A DNA stretch of 64,000 nt from positions 159,172 through 223,171 of the forward strand of contig NZ_JAQGLB010000014.1 of assembly GCF_027853965.1 (NCBI RefSeq), read 5' to 3'. This DNA comes from Saccharopolyspora indica. Its GTDB lineage: Bacteria; Actinomycetota; Actinomycetes; Mycobacteriales; Pseudonocardiaceae. The notes beneath the pieces are model-generated. The model was not told the DNA's origin. It saw nothing but the letters and a program-made list of their open reading frames with translations, and made no database searches. Made by a program: the position numbers and the translations under genes. This document shows, piece after piece, positions 1 through 7,343 of this stretch; within the stretch, counting starts at the first letter, position 1, and each line of letters opens with the position of its first letter.

Positions 1-1479
1 TCGCTGGCGCTGGGGCGCTTCGCGGACATCCAGCGCGCGCTCGGGCTGCTGGTGCTCGGCGGGATCATCGTGGACGCCGCGGTGCTGCTCCACGTCGCCG
101 ACCGGTTCGGGCCGGTGGTGCTGCAGATGGGCGCCTGGCCGGCGCCGTTCGGCATCACGCTGGTCGCCGACCGGCTCTCGGCGCTGCTGCTGCTGATCTC
201 CTCGGTGGTGACCTTCGCGGTGCTGATCTACTCGATCGGCCAGCGCATCACCGACTACGGCCGGGAGCGCTCCAGCACCACGTTCCACCCGATGTACCTG
301 ATGCTGTGCGCGGGCGTCTCGCTGGCCTACCTGACCGGCGACCTGTTCAACCTGTTCGTCGCCTTCGAGATCATGCTCAGCTCGTCCTACGTGCTGATCA
401 CCCGGCGCACCACCGCCACCCGCGTCCGCGCGGGCATGACCTACGTGATCGTCAGCCTGGCGTCCTCGCTGCTGTTCATCACGATGATCGCGCTGGTCTA
501 CGCCTCGACCGGCACGGTGAACCTGGCCGACCTGGGCGAGAAGGTGCACCAGCTGCCGGACGGGCTGCAGATCGCGCTGGCGCTGCTGGTGGTGGTCGTC
601 TTCGGCGTGAAGGCGGCCATGGTGCCGCTGCACTTCTGGCTGCCGGACAGCTACCCGACCGCGCCCGCCCCGGTCACCGCGGTGTTCGCCGGGCTGCTCA
701 CCAAGGTCGGCATCTACGCGCTGATCCGCACCCAGACGCTGGTGTTCAGCCATTCCGAGAGCTGGAACCTGATGCTCGGCATCGCGCTGATCACCATGAT
801 CGTCGGCGCGCTGGGCGCGCTGGCCCAGAACGACCTGAACCGGCTGCTGTCCTTCCTGCTGGTCAGCCACATCGGCTACATGCTGTTCGGGCTCGGCGTC
901 TACGACGTGATCGGCCTGACCGGCGTGATCCTCTACGTGGTGCACCACATCACCGTGCAGGCCGCGCTGTTCCTGGTCAGCGGTCTGATCACGCGGCACA
1001 CCGGCACCGTGGCGCTGACCCGGATGGGCGGGCTGGCCAAGGCCGCGCCGATGATCGCGGTGCTGTTCGCGCTGCCCGCGCTGACGCTGGCCGGGGTGCC
1101 GCCGTTCTCCGGCTTCGTGGCCAAGCTGGCGCTGCTGCAGGCCGGTGTCGGCGCCGGGACCTGGACGGCCTACGCGGTCACCGGCGGCCTGGTGCTGACC
1201 AGCCTGCTCACCCTCTACGCCATGGCGCGGGTGTGGACGCGGGCGTTCTGGGGGCAGGTCAAGGCTCCCGAGCAGGACCCCGACCCGACCGACGAGCTGG
1301 TGGTCGGCACCGCCACCTCGAACCGCCCGATGGTGGTGGCCAGCGGCGTGCTGGTGGCGACCAGCGTGGTGATCGCGCTGCTGGCGGGTCCGCTGGCCGA
1401 GGTCAGCGGGCGGGCCGCGGAGGACCTGATGCACGGCGAGACCTACCGGAGCGCGGTGTTGGGAGGTGCCGTCGAATGA
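1..1479 (+). CDS. mnhD: Na+/H+ (Mrp/Mnh) antiporter subunit D, 5' end outside window
   Basis: Membrane subunit of the multi-subunit Mrp cation/proton antiporter, related to the proton-pumping NuoL/M/N subunits of complex I. The reading frame is open from base 1, so the N-terminus lies upstream; 492 residues are visible. Many hydrophobic helices are seen, with the conserved antiporter core: FEIMLSSSYVL, VKAAMVPLHFWLPDSYPTAP with its membrane Lys and His, and LLSFLLVSHIGYM. It overlaps mnhE by ATGA, so the two are translationally coupled. NuoM/NuoN are alternatives by family, but the E, F and G subunits downstream settle the identity. Confidence 0.93.
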   Translation, partial: SLALGRFADIQRALGLLVLGGIIVDAAVLLHVADRFGPVVLQMGAWPAPFGITLVADRLSALLLLISSVVTFAVLIYSIGQRITDYGRERSSTTFHPMYLMLCAGVSLAYLTGDLFNLFVAFEIMLSSSYVLITRRTTATRVRAGMTYVIVSLASSLLFITMIALVYASTGTVNLADLGEKVHQLPDGLQIALALLVVVVFGVKAAMVPLHFWLPDSYPTAPAPVTAVFAGLLTKVGIYALIRTQTLVFSHSESWNLMLGIALITMIVGALGALAQNDLNRLLSFLLVSHIGYMLFGLGVYDVIGLTGVILYVVHHITVQAALFLVSGLITRHTGTVALTRMGGLAKAAPMIAVLFALPALTLAGVPPFSGFVAKLALLQAGVGAGTWTAYAVTGGLVLTSLLTLYAMARVWTRAFWGQVKAPEQDPDPTDELVVGTATSNRPMVVASGVLVATSVVIALLAGPLAEVSGRAAEDLMHGETYRSAVLGGAVE

Positions 1480-2030
1480 CCGAGCGGATCACCCGTCGCG
1501 GCAGGCTGCTGCGGCGGTTGCCGATGGTGGCCTGGCTGACCCTGGTCTGGGTGATGCTGTGGGGCACCTTCGACCTGGGCACCCTGTTCTTCGGCCTGGT
1601 CGTGGCGGTGTTCGTCGCGACGCTGTTCCCGAACCCGGCCATCCGCACCAACATCGCGGTGCGCCCGCTGCGGGTGCTGCAGCTGGCCGGCTACCTGGCC
1701 TGGGACCTGGTGATCTCCACCGGGCGGGTCTCCTGGCAGGCGGTCACCCAGGGCCCGAACGCGCCCGCCGGGATCGTGGCGGTGACGCTGCGGACCGACT
1801 CCGACCACATCACCGCGATGGTGGCCAACGCGCTGTCGCTGGCCCCGGGCAAGTTCGTGCTGCAGATCGACCGGGCCAACCGGATCTGCTACGTCTACTC
1901 GCTCGGCATGCGCGCCGCCGACGCCGAATCGGTGCGCCAGGAGGTGCTGGCCCTGGAGCGCCGAGTGGTCCGAGCGGTCGGCTCACCCGCCGAACTCGTC
2001 CTGGTCAGCGGAACGGAGGAACGCGCATGA
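1476..2030 (+). CDS. mnhE: Na+/H+ antiporter subunit E
   Basis: A 184-residue Mrp subunit E, an accessory membrane subunit that assembles with D, F and G. Two hydrophobic helices lie near residues 18-60, followed by a soluble domain with the family pattern NALSLAPGKFVLQID. The ATG at 1476 overlaps the mnhD stop (ATGA). Its stop overlaps another ATG at 2027, but the usual next gene, mnhF, starts only 214 nt later, because repeat sequence occupies the gap. Confidence 0.92.
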   Translation: MTERITRRGRLLRRLPMVAWLTLVWVMLWGTFDLGTLFFGLVVAVFVATLFPNPAIRTNIAVRPLRVLQLAGYLAWDLVISTGRVSWQAVTQGPNAPAGIVAVTLRTDSDHITAMVANALSLAPGKFVLQIDRANRICYVYSLGMRAADAESVRQEVLALERRVVRAVGSPAELVLVSGTEERA

Positions 2031-2089
2031 CTTCCTCTGTGCGAGTTCGCTCGCGGGCGCAACCGTCACTGAAGATCGTGGAGGGGCGG
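2025..2089 (+). repeat. Internally deleted copy of the dispersed repeat
   Basis: The stretch begins GCATGACTTCCTCTGTGC and ends with CAACCGTCACTGAAGATCG followed by TGGAGGGGCGG. Both ends match the full copy directly downstream (2103-2242), while the middle is missing. It begins at the mnhE stop codon. It looks like a tandem copy that lost its centre. Confidence 0.55.
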
Positions 2090-2102
2090 TGCAGGGGTGC
2101 GT

Positions 2103-2242
2103 GCATGACTTCCTTTGTGCCAACTGGAGTCCTGCTCAACAGCACCTCAGGGGACCGTGATGCAACCCAGCCACAAGAAACCCCCCAAACGCGAGATCAC
2201 TCAAGGACGCAACCACCACTGAAAATCGCGGAGAGGCGGGAC
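2103..2242 (+). repeat. Dispersed repeat copy 1 (core 2129-2242) between mnhE and mnhF
   Basis: The 114-bp core begins GTCCTGCTCAACAGCACC and ends GGAGAGGCGGGAC. It matches copies at 3505-3617 (opposite strand) and 16159-16271. The ends form an imperfect terminal inverted repeat (GTCCTGCTC against GTCCCGCCTC), as in a MITE. Inside is a short ORF with a Shine-Dalgarno-like AGGGGACC: ATG at 2160, stop at 2220-2222, a 20-residue basic peptide beginning MQPSHKKPPKR and ending RNHH. The right end (GGAGAGGCGGG) sits where the mnhF ribosome-binding site must be. Confidence 0.75.
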
Positions 2243-2244
2243 CG

Positions 2245-2511
2245 TTGACCTGGGTCTTCATCGTGACCATCGGCCTGCTGAGCGTGGCCGGGCTGCTGGT
2301 CCTGGTGCGGTTGATCCTCGGCCGCACCACGCTGGACCGGATCGTGGCGGTCGACGTGTTCGTCACCGTGATCATCGCCGGGACGTGCGCGGGCATGGGC
2401 TGGTTGCAGGACGGCTCGAACATCGCGCTGCTGGCCGCCTTCGCGCTGCTGGCGTTCATCGGGTCGGTCAGCGCTGCCCGGCTGGTCGAGAAGAAGGAGC
2501 CGTACCGATGA
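2245..2511 (+). CDS. mnhF: Na+/H+ antiporter subunit F
   Basis: An 88-residue Mrp subunit F with three hydrophobic helices and the family pattern RLILGRTTLDRIVAVDVF. The TTG start is the first in-frame start that leaves helix 1 intact. The only good ribosome-binding sequence, GGAGAGGCGGG, belongs to the right end of the upstream repeat. It overlaps mnhG by ATGA. F subunits normally overlap or abut E, so the 214-nt gap here is abnormal. Confidence 0.92.
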   Translation: MTWVFIVTIGLLSVAGLLVLVRLILGRTTLDRIVAVDVFVTVIIAGTCAGMGWLQDGSNIALLAAFALLAFIGSVSAARLVEKKEPYR

Positions 2512-2855
2512 GCCTGCTGGACGTCTTCTCCGCGGTCTGCCTCATCGGCGGCGCGCTGTCCTGCCTGCTCGGGGCCATCGGCCTGCTGAGCTTCCCGGAC
2601 GTGCTGGCCCGCCTGCAGGCCGCCACCAAGCCGCAGACGCTGGGGCTGATGCTGATCCTGATCGGCACCGCCGTGCAGCTGGACTTCATCTACGCGTCGG
2701 GCCTGATCCTGGTGGCGCTGTTCCAGATGCTCACCGCGCCGGTGATGGCGCAGCTGGTGGGCCGGGCGGCCTACCGCGCGGACAGCATCCGGCGGGACAC
2801 CCTGGTGGTGGACGAGCTCGGGGACCGGATCGAACGGGAGCGCCGGGACCGCTGA
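2508..2855 (+). CDS. mnhG: Na+/H+ antiporter subunit G
   Basis: A 115-residue Mrp subunit G, the last gene of the operon. Three hydrophobic helices and the family signature GLLSFPDVLARLQAATKPQT are visible, then a charged C-terminal tail (residues 90-115). The ATG at 2508 overlaps the mnhF stop. With D, E and F it forms the small-subunit part of a cation/proton exchanger for pH and sodium homeostasis. The A, B and C subunits should lie upstream of the window. Confidence 0.92.
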   Translation: MSLLDVFSAVCLIGGALSCLLGAIGLLSFPDVLARLQAATKPQTLGLMLILIGTAVQLDFIYASGLILVALFQMLTAPVMAQLVGRAAYRADSIRRDTLVVDELGDRIERERRDR

Positions 2856-2902
2856 TCCGATCCGGCACACCTCGCACGCGACCGGTCACACTGCGCGCCG
2901 AC

Positions 2903-2908
2903 TATGAT
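2903..2908 (+). promoter_or_regulatory. -10 element ahead of the small membrane protein gene
   Basis: TATGAT is close to the SigA -10 consensus and lies about 70 nt upstream of the ATG at 2981, in a short AT-richer stretch. No convincing -35 hexamer is seen at the matching distance. Confidence 0.4.
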
Positions 2909-2980
2909 CAAATGGTCCTGTACGGGTGACCACGAAAGTGTCGGTAGTCCGACGCGGCTGCAGAAGGATGTGGAGCCATC

Positions 2981-3268
2981 ATGTGGCGGACCGGCCGCGT
3001 GCTCGCTGGCCTCGCGATCGCGTTGTCCCTGTTCCTGGTCCCTCCGGCGGCCGTTGCCGAGGAGGCCGCCGCGCCGCCGACGACCATCGTGGTCGCGCAG
3101 GAACCGCCGCCCGCACCGCCCGCCGAGCAGCCGCCCGCGGACGCCGGTGCCGACGCGCGCCAGCGGATGGGGATCGGCATCGCCGGATTCGTGCTGATCG
3201 GTCTGGTGCTGCTGTCGCGCCGCCTCCGCAAGAAGCCGGTCTTGTTTGTCAAGTGGAAAAAGTCGTAA
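2981..3268 (+). CDS. Small secreted or membrane-anchored protein of unknown function
   Basis: A 95-residue protein I do not recognise as a named family. An N-terminal signal sequence (residues 1-26, cleavage likely after AVAEEA) precedes a Pro/Ala-rich spacer (30-58), one transmembrane helix (IGIAGFVLIGLVLL, about 64-80), and a basic tail rich in Arg and Lys (RRLRKK, KWKKS). The layout predicts a protein with a short extracytoplasmic Pro-rich arm and a basic cytoplasmic tail. A GGATGTGGAGCC ribosome-binding region precedes the ATG. It follows the mnh operon by about 125 nt with its own -10 box. Confidence 0.75.
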   Translation: MWRTGRVLAGLAIALSLFLVPPAAVAEEAAAPPTTIVVAQEPPPAPPAEQPPADAGADARQRMGIGIAGFVLIGLVLLSRRLRKKPVLFVKWKKS

Positions 3269-3331
3269 ACCGCCCGGAAACCGGGTGACCGGTCTGTTCT
3301 TTGCGGAATAATTTCGTTGTCAATTCTCGCC

Positions 3332-3345
3332 ATGGACTAGACCTG
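3332..3345. promoter_or_regulatory. DasR-like operator candidate (dre)
   Basis: ATGGACTAGACCTG resembles the palindromic GntR/DasR element built on TGGTCTAGACCA, which controls N-acetylglucosamine and chitin genes in streptomycetes. No chitin or GlcNAc gene follows; a terminator does. Chance occurrence is possible. Confidence 0.3.
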
Positions 3346-3454
3346 ACGGCGAACCTGTGGGATTTTCACAACTGACTACGTGCGTAGGCGCAAGCCTCAC
3401 GAGGTGACGACCGTCCCTGACGTGCGGAGATCGGGGCGAACGCCCCCCACGAAC

Positions 3455-3496
3455 GTGGGCCGGCACCGGGAAGCCCCCCGACCGGTGCCGGCCCAC
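3455..3496. terminator. Strong hairpin terminator
   Basis: A 15-bp perfect stem, GTGGGCCGGCACCGG paired with CCGGTGCCGGCCCAC, has a 12-nt loop. No long T-tract follows, which is common for actinobacterial terminators. It would end transcription from the small membrane protein gene. Confidence 0.7.
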
Positions 3497-3504
3497 ACCC
3501 TTCT

Positions 3505-3617
3505 GTCCCGCCTCTCCGCGATCTTCAGTGGTGGTTGCGTTGGGGGGTGATCTTGCGTTTCGGGGGTTTCTTGTGGCTGGGTTGCGTCACGGTCCCCTGG
3601 GGTGCGGTTGAGCTGCG
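3505..3617 (-). repeat. Dispersed repeat copy 2 (reverse orientation)
   Basis: On the minus strand this copy reads from GCAGCTCAACCGCACCC to GGAGAGGCGGGAC and matches copies 1 and 3. The inner short ORF is intact: GTG start and 21 codons, encoding TQPSHKKPPKRKITPQRNHH after the start residue. Its right end points at the terminator hairpin rather than at a gene. Confidence 0.75.
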
Positions 3618-3865
3618 GTTGACGCGAGGGGTGTTCCGCATAAGGTCGGGTGCCCGGAGTCCGGGCGGGGGCTGTCACTCCTGTAAGAGGGTGCCATCCG
3701 CGTCGCTACGTGGAACGGACCTGGACATTCTCAATGCGCGTTGAAAACAATTCTTCGGTCGGGCTGAATGAGCGCCACCCGTTCGTCGCAGTGTGCGTAC
3801 CGGTCGGCTAGACGTTCCGCATCGGTGCAGTGCCGCTGTTCCGGATGATGCAGGATGGGCGCCAA

Positions 3866-5155
3866 ATGAGTACTGCGCCCGCCCCGCACCGCGATCACGA
3901 CCGTTCCGCCGCCGCGCGCTGCCGCGCCTCGGTGCAACGCCACGAGCGCGAGCTGGTCGAGCTCTCCCGCAGCATCCACGCCGAACCGGAACTCGCCTTC
4001 GCCGAGCACCGCAGCGCGGCCAAGGTCGCCGACCTGCTCGCCCGGCACGGCTTCGAGGTCCGCACCCCGGTGGCCGGCCTGGACACCGCGCTGGTCGCCG
4101 AGCGCGGCAGCGGCGAGCTGGTGGTGGCGGTCTGCGCCGAGTACGACGCGCTGCCGGAGGTCGGTCACGCCTGCGGGCACAACGTGATCGCCGCGGCCGC
4201 GGTCGGCGCCGCGCTGGCGCTCGCCGAGGTCGCCGACGAGCTGGGCATCACCGTCCGGCTGATCGGTACTCCGGCGGAGGAGACCGGCGGCGGCAAGGTG
4301 CTGATGCTGCAGCGCGGCGTGTTCGACGACGTGGCGATGGCGATGATGGTGCACCCCGGCCCGGAGGAGGTCTGCCGCCCGGTCTCGCTGGCCATCACCG
4401 ACCTGGAGGTGCGCTACACCGGCCGCGAGGCGCACGCCGCCTCGGCCCCGCAGCTGGGCCTCAACGCGGCCGACGCGCTGACCGTCGCGCAGGTCGCCAT
4501 CGGCCTGCTGCGCCAGCACCTCGAACCGCAGCAGATGGTGCACGGTATCGTCACCGCAGGTGGCGCGGCGCCGAACATCGTTCCCGCGCGCACCGCGGCG
4601 GTCTACAACTTGCGCGCTGCCGAAGCGCGTTCCCTGCAGCGCCTGGAGAACCGCATCCGGGCCTGCTTCGAGGCGGGCGCGACGGCGACCGGGTGCACGC
4701 ACGAGGTCGTGCAGATCTCCCCGGTCTACGCGGAGCTGGACCCCGACGACTGGTTGTCGGAGGCCTACCGCCGCGCGATCACCGAGCTCGGGCGGGAACC
4801 GCTCGACCGAGGTGCCGAGCAGAGCCGGGTCATCGGCAGCACCGACATGGGCAACGTGACCAGGGCCCTGCCCGCGATCCACCCGATGATCGCGATCGAC
4901 TGCGGCGGCGCGGTCAACCACCAGGTTGAGTTCGCCGCGGCCTGCGCGACCCCGACCGCCGACCGGGCGGTGCTGGACGGGGCGCTGGCGATGGCCTGGA
5001 CGGCGGTGGCCGCCGCCGCGGACGGCGCGCAGCGGGACCGCCTGCTGGCCGCCGCGCGCGCTCGGAGTTCGTCGGAAGAGTTCTGCACACCGGTCGGCGG
5101 CGCGCACCGCGGGCCGGGTGCGGGTGCCCAGCAGGATGCCGGGGGCGTGGCGTGA
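3866..5155 (+). CDS. M20 family amidohydrolase (AmiB1-like)
   Basis: A 429-residue zinc-dependent aminoacylase or carboxypeptidase-type hydrolase of the M20D/AbgB group, hydrolysing an N-acyl amino acid or related amide in the cytoplasm. Visible metal-site motifs are AEYDALPEVGHACGHN and GTPAEETGGGK, then HPGPEEV and YTGREAHAASAPQLGLNAAD of the lid domain, and a C-terminal IDCGGAVNHQVEF. I chose the ATG at 3866, preceded by GGATGG at 3853-3858; an in-frame ATG at 3830 would add 12 residues. A second M20 gene follows 70 nt later, like the amiB1-amiA1 pair in mycobacteria. The substrate is unknown. Confidence 0.85.
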   Translation: MSTAPAPHRDHDRSAAARCRASVQRHERELVELSRSIHAEPELAFAEHRSAAKVADLLARHGFEVRTPVAGLDTALVAERGSGELVVAVCAEYDALPEVGHACGHNVIAAAAVGAALALAEVADELGITVRLIGTPAEETGGGKVLMLQRGVFDDVAMAMMVHPGPEEVCRPVSLAITDLEVRYTGREAHAASAPQLGLNAADALTVAQVAIGLLRQHLEPQQMVHGIVTAGGAAPNIVPARTAAVYNLRAAEARSLQRLENRIRACFEAGATATGCTHEVVQISPVYAELDPDDWLSEAYRRAITELGREPLDRGAEQSRVIGSTDMGNVTRALPAIHPMIAIDCGGAVNHQVEFAAACATPTADRAVLDGALAMAWTAVAAAADGAQRDRLLAAARARSSSEEFCTPVGGAHRGPGAGAQQDAGGVA

Positions 5156-5225
5156 GCGGTGCTGCCGCTTGCCGCTCGTTCCGCGCACCGGATCCGGACG
5201 CCCCGCAAGACACTGGAGGAATGGC

Positions 5226-6599
5226 GTGACCGTGGTGGATTCTCGTGGCTCGGACCCGGGGCGGCCCTCGAACGGCGGTTCGGCGGTGGAGGAGGCGGGC
5301 TGGCCCGCGGCGGCGCCGGGCACGCTCCTCGCGCCCGACGTGGACGGGCCGTCCGCGCCGATCGGCAGCACCATGTCGAGCGTGGACACCAGTCTCGGGG
5401 CCGTGGCGGACCTGGGCGCCGGTCGCGGGCCGGCCTGGCTGGACTCCTGGTTGGCGGCGAACGCCCAGCGGGTGGTGGCCTGGCGTCGGCACCTCCACGC
5501 CTACCCCGAGCTCTCCCGCGCCGAGCACGAGACCACGGCCTTCCTCGTCGAGCAGCTCACCAGGGCCGGGCTGAAGCCGCAGGTGCTGCCGGTGGGCACC
5601 GGCCTGGTCTGCGACATCGGCGAGGACCGGCCCGGTGCCCGCACCGTGGCGCTGCGCGCGGACATCGACGCGCTGCCGCTGACCGAGGCCACCGGTCTCC
5701 CGTACGCCTCCACCGTGGACGGCGTCGCGCACGCCTGCGGCCACGACGCGCACACCACGGTCGCGCTGGGCGCCGCGCTGGCGCTGGCCGCCGCGCCGGA
5801 ACTGCCCGGCCGGGTGCGGCTGATCCTCCAGCCCGCCGAGGAGGTGATGCCCGGCGGCGCGCTGGACGTGCTGGCCGCCGGAGCCCTCGACGGGGTGGAC
5901 CGGATCTTCGGGCTGCACTGCGACCCGCGGCTGCCGGCCGGGCAGATCGGCACCCGCGTCGGTGCCATCACCTCCGCCAGCGACCTGCTGGAGCTCCGCC
6001 TGACCTCGCCCGGCGGGCACACCTCGCGCCCGCACCTGACCGCGGACCTGGTGCACGCGCTGGGCACCGTCATCACCGGTCTGCCTACGCTGCTGTCGCG
6101 CCGCGTGGACCCGCGCACCGGAACCGTCCTGACCTGGGGCGCGGTGCACGCCGGGGAAGCGCCGAACGCCATCCCGCAGGACGGGGTGCTCACCGGCACG
6201 CTGCGCACCGGCGACCGCGACACCTGGGCGAAGCTGGAACCGCTGGTGCACGAGCTGGTGCACAGCCTGCTGGCGCCGCTCGGCGTCGGGTTCGACCTGC
6301 ACCACCGGCGCGGCGTGCCGCCGGTGGTCAACGACCAGGAGAGCACCGAGCTGTTCCGGGCGGGCATCGAGGCGGCCCTCGGCGAGGAAGCCCTGGCGAG
6401 CACCGCGCAGTCCTCGGGCGGCGAGGACTTCGGCTGGTACCTGGAGCACGTGCCGGGCTCGTTCGCGCGCCTGGGCGTGCACTCCGGAACCGGCCGGGTC
6501 AAGGACCTGCACCAGCCGACGTTCGCGCTGGACGAGCGGGCCCTGCTGGTGGGCGTCCGGGCGATGGTCCACACGGCCCTGCGGACCCTCCGGGACTGA
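5226..6599 (+). CDS. M20 family amidohydrolase (AmiA1-like)
   Basis: A 457-residue M20D amidohydrolase with clear metal-site motifs: ALRADIDALPLTE, HACGHDAHTT, ILQPAEEVMPGG with the catalytic Glu, and SGGEDFGWYLEHVPG near the C-terminus. The GTG at 5226 has a good ribosome-binding site (GGAGGA, 5216-5220). That start gives an N-terminal extension of about 75 residues rich in Gly, Pro and Ala compared with the usual ~400-residue family; a start at ATG 5373 would remove much of it. It is probably co-transcribed with the upstream M20 gene. The natural acyl-amino-acid substrate cannot be told from sequence. Confidence 0.88.
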   Translation: MTVVDSRGSDPGRPSNGGSAVEEAGWPAAAPGTLLAPDVDGPSAPIGSTMSSVDTSLGAVADLGAGRGPAWLDSWLAANAQRVVAWRRHLHAYPELSRAEHETTAFLVEQLTRAGLKPQVLPVGTGLVCDIGEDRPGARTVALRADIDALPLTEATGLPYASTVDGVAHACGHDAHTTVALGAALALAAAPELPGRVRLILQPAEEVMPGGALDVLAAGALDGVDRIFGLHCDPRLPAGQIGTRVGAITSASDLLELRLTSPGGHTSRPHLTADLVHALGTVITGLPTLLSRRVDPRTGTVLTWGAVHAGEAPNAIPQDGVLTGTLRTGDRDTWAKLEPLVHELVHSLLAPLGVGFDLHHRRGVPPVVNDQESTELFRAGIEAALGEEALASTAQSSGGEDFGWYLEHVPGSFARLGVHSGTGRVKDLHQPTFALDERALLVGVRAMVHTALRTLRD

Positions 6600-6672
6600 C
6601 TTCCGCGGATTCGCACCTGATCGAGGTGTATCCGCTCGCAGCTGTATCCGTGGACGGGGTTCGCGCCTCTGT

Positions 6673-7338
6673 ATGGGTATGAGAACGAACATCATCTGCC
6701 CTGGACGACGAACCCCGGACCACGTCGTGGAGTGGCCGCCCTCGGCCCGGCACGGCGCGATGACCTGCCTGGACGCGGAACGGCTGCTCGGCGCGGACGA
6801 GCTCGCGGCAGGTCTGGCCGCCGGTGAGTGGGTGCAGCCCTGGCACGGCGTGGTGGTGCCGGCGGCCCGCGCCGGCGACCCGGTGACCCGCGCGGCCGCC
6901 GCGCTGCTGCGGGCCGGGCCGTACTCGGTGCTGTCCGGCCCGACGGCGGTGGCGATGCACGGCTGCGGCCCGGCCGACGAGATCGTGGACGTGACCATCC
7001 CCTACGGCCGTGAGGTGCGCTCGCAGCCGGATCTGACGATCCACCAGGCCTGGGTCCGGGAGTGCGACGTCGTGGAGCTGGACGGCCTGCGCACCCAGGC
7101 CCTGGACGTCGCGATCACCGATCTGCTGTGCACCGGCGATCAGCGCCAGGCCCTGGACTGCCTGGAGCAGGCGCTCGGCAGGCTCGGCGAGGGAGCCGAG
7201 CGCTTCCGCGCGCTGGTCGCCGAGCGGATCGCCCGCCGCCGGGATCGCCGCGGCACCCGGCGGGCGAACGCGCTGCTCGGGCTGGCCTGGGCCAAGCCGC
7301 GTCCCGCGGTGGCCGCCGGGATCGGAGGTGCGCGGTGA
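6673..7338 (+). CDS. AbiEi-like (type IV antitoxin family) protein, no toxin partner seen
   Basis: A 221-residue protein with the layout of actinobacterial AbiEi-like proteins: a winged-helix-like start (ERLLGADELAAGLAAGEWVQPWHGVVVP), then an AAALLRAGPYSVLSGPTAVAMHG segment typical of the central domain, then a helical C-terminus with a basic run (ARRRDRRGTRRAN). Many relatives end in a DUF559 endonuclease-like domain; none is visible here, so it may be shortened. An in-frame ATG at 6760 is an alternative start. No AbiEii nucleotidyltransferase lies next to it. The function is inferred from similarity only. Confidence 0.55.
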   Translation: MGMRTNIICPGRRTPDHVVEWPPSARHGAMTCLDAERLLGADELAAGLAAGEWVQPWHGVVVPAARAGDPVTRAAAALLRAGPYSVLSGPTAVAMHGCGPADEIVDVTIPYGREVRSQPDLTIHQAWVRECDVVELDGLRTQALDVAITDLLCTGDQRQALDCLEQALGRLGEGAERFRALVAERIARRRDRRGTRRANALLGLAWAKPRPAVAAGIGGAR

Positions 7339-7343
7339 GGACG

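Larger units (their letters stand above)
3269..3865. other. 597-bp non-coding region
   Basis: This stretch holds an AT-richer part with a DasR-like palindrome (3332-3345), a strong hairpin terminator (3455-3496) and repeat copy 2 (3505-3617). In the last ~250 bases, before the amidohydrolase, I see no gene and no structure I can name. Confidence 0.6.

Noticed and set aside
2027..2248. 73-codon ORF starting at an ATGA overlap with mnhE (MTSSVRVRS...)
   Set aside because: It runs wholly through the two repeat copies, ignores their short-ORF frame and does not resemble MnhF. It is open by chance, although the frame is also open in repeat copy 2.
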